A stretch of DNA of 6,644 bases, from the NCBI GenBank assembly GCA_024638395.1, contig JAHEKK010000122.1:1-6644 (forward strand), given 5' to 3'. The position numbers and the translations under genes were made by a program. Positions 5,953 through 6,644 of this stretch are shown here, piece after piece. Below the pieces are notes generated by a model. The model had not been told where the DNA came from, did not search any database, and saw only the letters and a list, made by a program, of their open reading frames with translations. The first letter of the stretch is position 1, and each line of letters opens with the position of its first letter. The stretch is from Gemmatimonadota bacterium (GTDB lineage Bacteria > Gemmatimonadota > Gemmatimonadetes > Longimicrobiales > Gaopeijiaceae).

Positions 5953-6644
5953 CGAGTTGGTGGACGCGGGAAGTCCTGATCGCTCGCAGGCCGCCGGCCC
6001 ACGGTGGACTGGAGCAGAGGATTGAAGAGAAGCTTGTACGTGTTCCGCGGCTGGCCCCTGAAGTGGGGTGTGAAGCCGAGGAGGATCACCTTCCCCTCGC
6101 CCAGCGAGGACTCCAGGGCCGCAGCCTGACCAGCCAGGTATTCGTCGCCCCCGAGGGTCCACCCGCTCACCAGATAGTCTTCGACCGCGTAGTTCCCGAA
6201 CACGTTGGCCGCAGGGTCGGCCCGAAGCAGGCCCCTGACTTCGAGGACCTGACTTCGTGCGAACATGGCGACCGCGGTGTCCGGCATCCCGAAGGCCAGG
6301 GGATTGGAGGGATCCAGATCCACTTTGATGAGGGACCCGGGGACGAAGAAGTCCTGGCTCGCCACATCACGCACCCGGTTTCGCACAGGGACCGGAAGCT
6401 CGTCGGCCACCCAGTCGACGGCCTCATCGAAAGCCAGGAGCCAACCACCGGCTTCCACGTAGTCCCGGATGGCCTCGGCGCCCCGGCGCGCCAGTCCGCC
6501 CACGTAGTCCGCCTGGATCGACCCGGCTTCGTGGCCGTCCCGGATCGCATCGGCCCCCTGATCGGGGACGATGATGATGTCGTAGGCGCTCAGGTCACCG
6601 GACCGGATCTGTTCGTTGGTCAGGTTCTCCCATTCATATCCGAA
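5949..6644 (-). CDS. M14-like metallopeptidase, C-terminal part (partial at window edge)
   Basis: The last 231 residues of a larger protein are present; the frame is open to the right edge, so the start lies outside. The visible part looks like the class I glutamine-amidotransferase-like domain that follows the zinc carboxypeptidase domain in large secreted M14 proteins of Gemmatimonadota and Bacteroidota. It shows the beta strand AYDIIIVPD, a long helix AIRDYVEAGG then WLLAFDEA, a FFVPGSLIKVDLD segment, YLVSGWTLGGDEYLAG, and the closing GKVILLGFTPHFRGQPRNTYKLLFNPLL. The zinc ligands (HxxE and a later His) belong to the N-terminal domain and cannot be checked here. An internal GTG at 6503 is not the start, since clear domain sequence continues upstream of it. 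The stop overlaps the symporter ATG by ATGA, so the two genes form an operon. Export to the periplasm or outside is expected from the family and is not visible here. Confidence 0.78.
   Translation of the reverse strand, partial: FGYEWENLTNEQIRSGDLSAYDIIIVPDQGADAIRDGHEAGSIQADYVGGLARRGAEAIRDYVEAGGWLLAFDEAVDWVADELPVPVRNRVRDVASQDFFVPGSLIKVDLDPSNPLAFGMPDTAVAMFARSQVLEVRGLLRADPAANVFGNYAVEDYLVSGWTLGGDEYLAGQAAALESSLGEGKVILLGFTPHFRGQPRNTYKLLFNPLLQSTVGRRPASDQDFPRPPTR

Noticed and set aside
4780..5979. 399-codon open frame on the plus strand opposite the symporter
   Set aside because: Rich in Gly, His, Arg, Asp and Glu without domain features; it is the antisense shadow of a high-GC membrane protein gene whose own frame is strongly supported.
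5953..6162. N-terminal extension of the symporter by 70 residues
   Set aside because: It overlaps the peptidase coding region in another frame, has no membrane or signal features, and family members begin near the ATG at 5952.

Overview
The window is GC-rich, tightly packed bacterial DNA with six protein-coding genes and no recognisable RNA gene, mobile element or CRISPR array. A member of Gemmatimonadota or a similar lineage is my best guess, not a proof. It rests on three things: a small lipoprotein with an immunoglobulin-like repeat of a style I associate with that phylum, an M14-type peptidase tail with an amidotransferase-like domain, and a single-chain E1 dehydrogenase. Codon use looks uniform across the window, and I see no sign of recent transfer.

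Layout: (1) 30-2186 (+) is a fused alpha-beta thiamine-diphosphate E1 component of a 2-oxoacid dehydrogenase, with no E2 or E3 gene in view. (2) 2239-2586 (+) is a small lipoprotein. (3) 2732-3247 (-) is a DUF1697 protein, convergent with the lipoprotein gene. (4) 3301-4149 (+), possibly starting at a CTG at 3280, is a DUF1295 membrane protein divergent from DUF1697 with almost no spacer. (5) 4146-4607 (+) is a 4HBT/YbgC-type acyl-CoA thioesterase, joined to gene 4 by an ATGA stop/start overlap. (6) 4675-5952 (-) is a DAACS-family (glutamate/aspartate-type) symporter. (7) 5949-6644 (-) is the C-terminal part of a secreted M14-like metallopeptidase running off the right edge. Its stop overlaps the symporter start, again as ATGA.

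Two translationally coupled pairs stand out. The peptidase and symporter suggest a scavenging unit: an exported peptidase releases acidic amino acids and the transporter imports them. The DUF1295 protein and thioesterase suggest a lipid or acyl-CoA function, with the substrate unknown. The most unusual feature is the symporter. It keeps the substrate-binding Asp and Arg of TM8 but has lost two acidic sodium ligands known from GltPh (NMDGT reads NRAGS, and the TM8 Asp405 position is His), so its coupling ion is in doubt. Other points of note are a possible CTG start behind tandem GGAGG motifs, and two mutually exclusive hairpins over the ribosome-binding region of the E1 gene.

I did not find a clearly new multi-gene system in this window.
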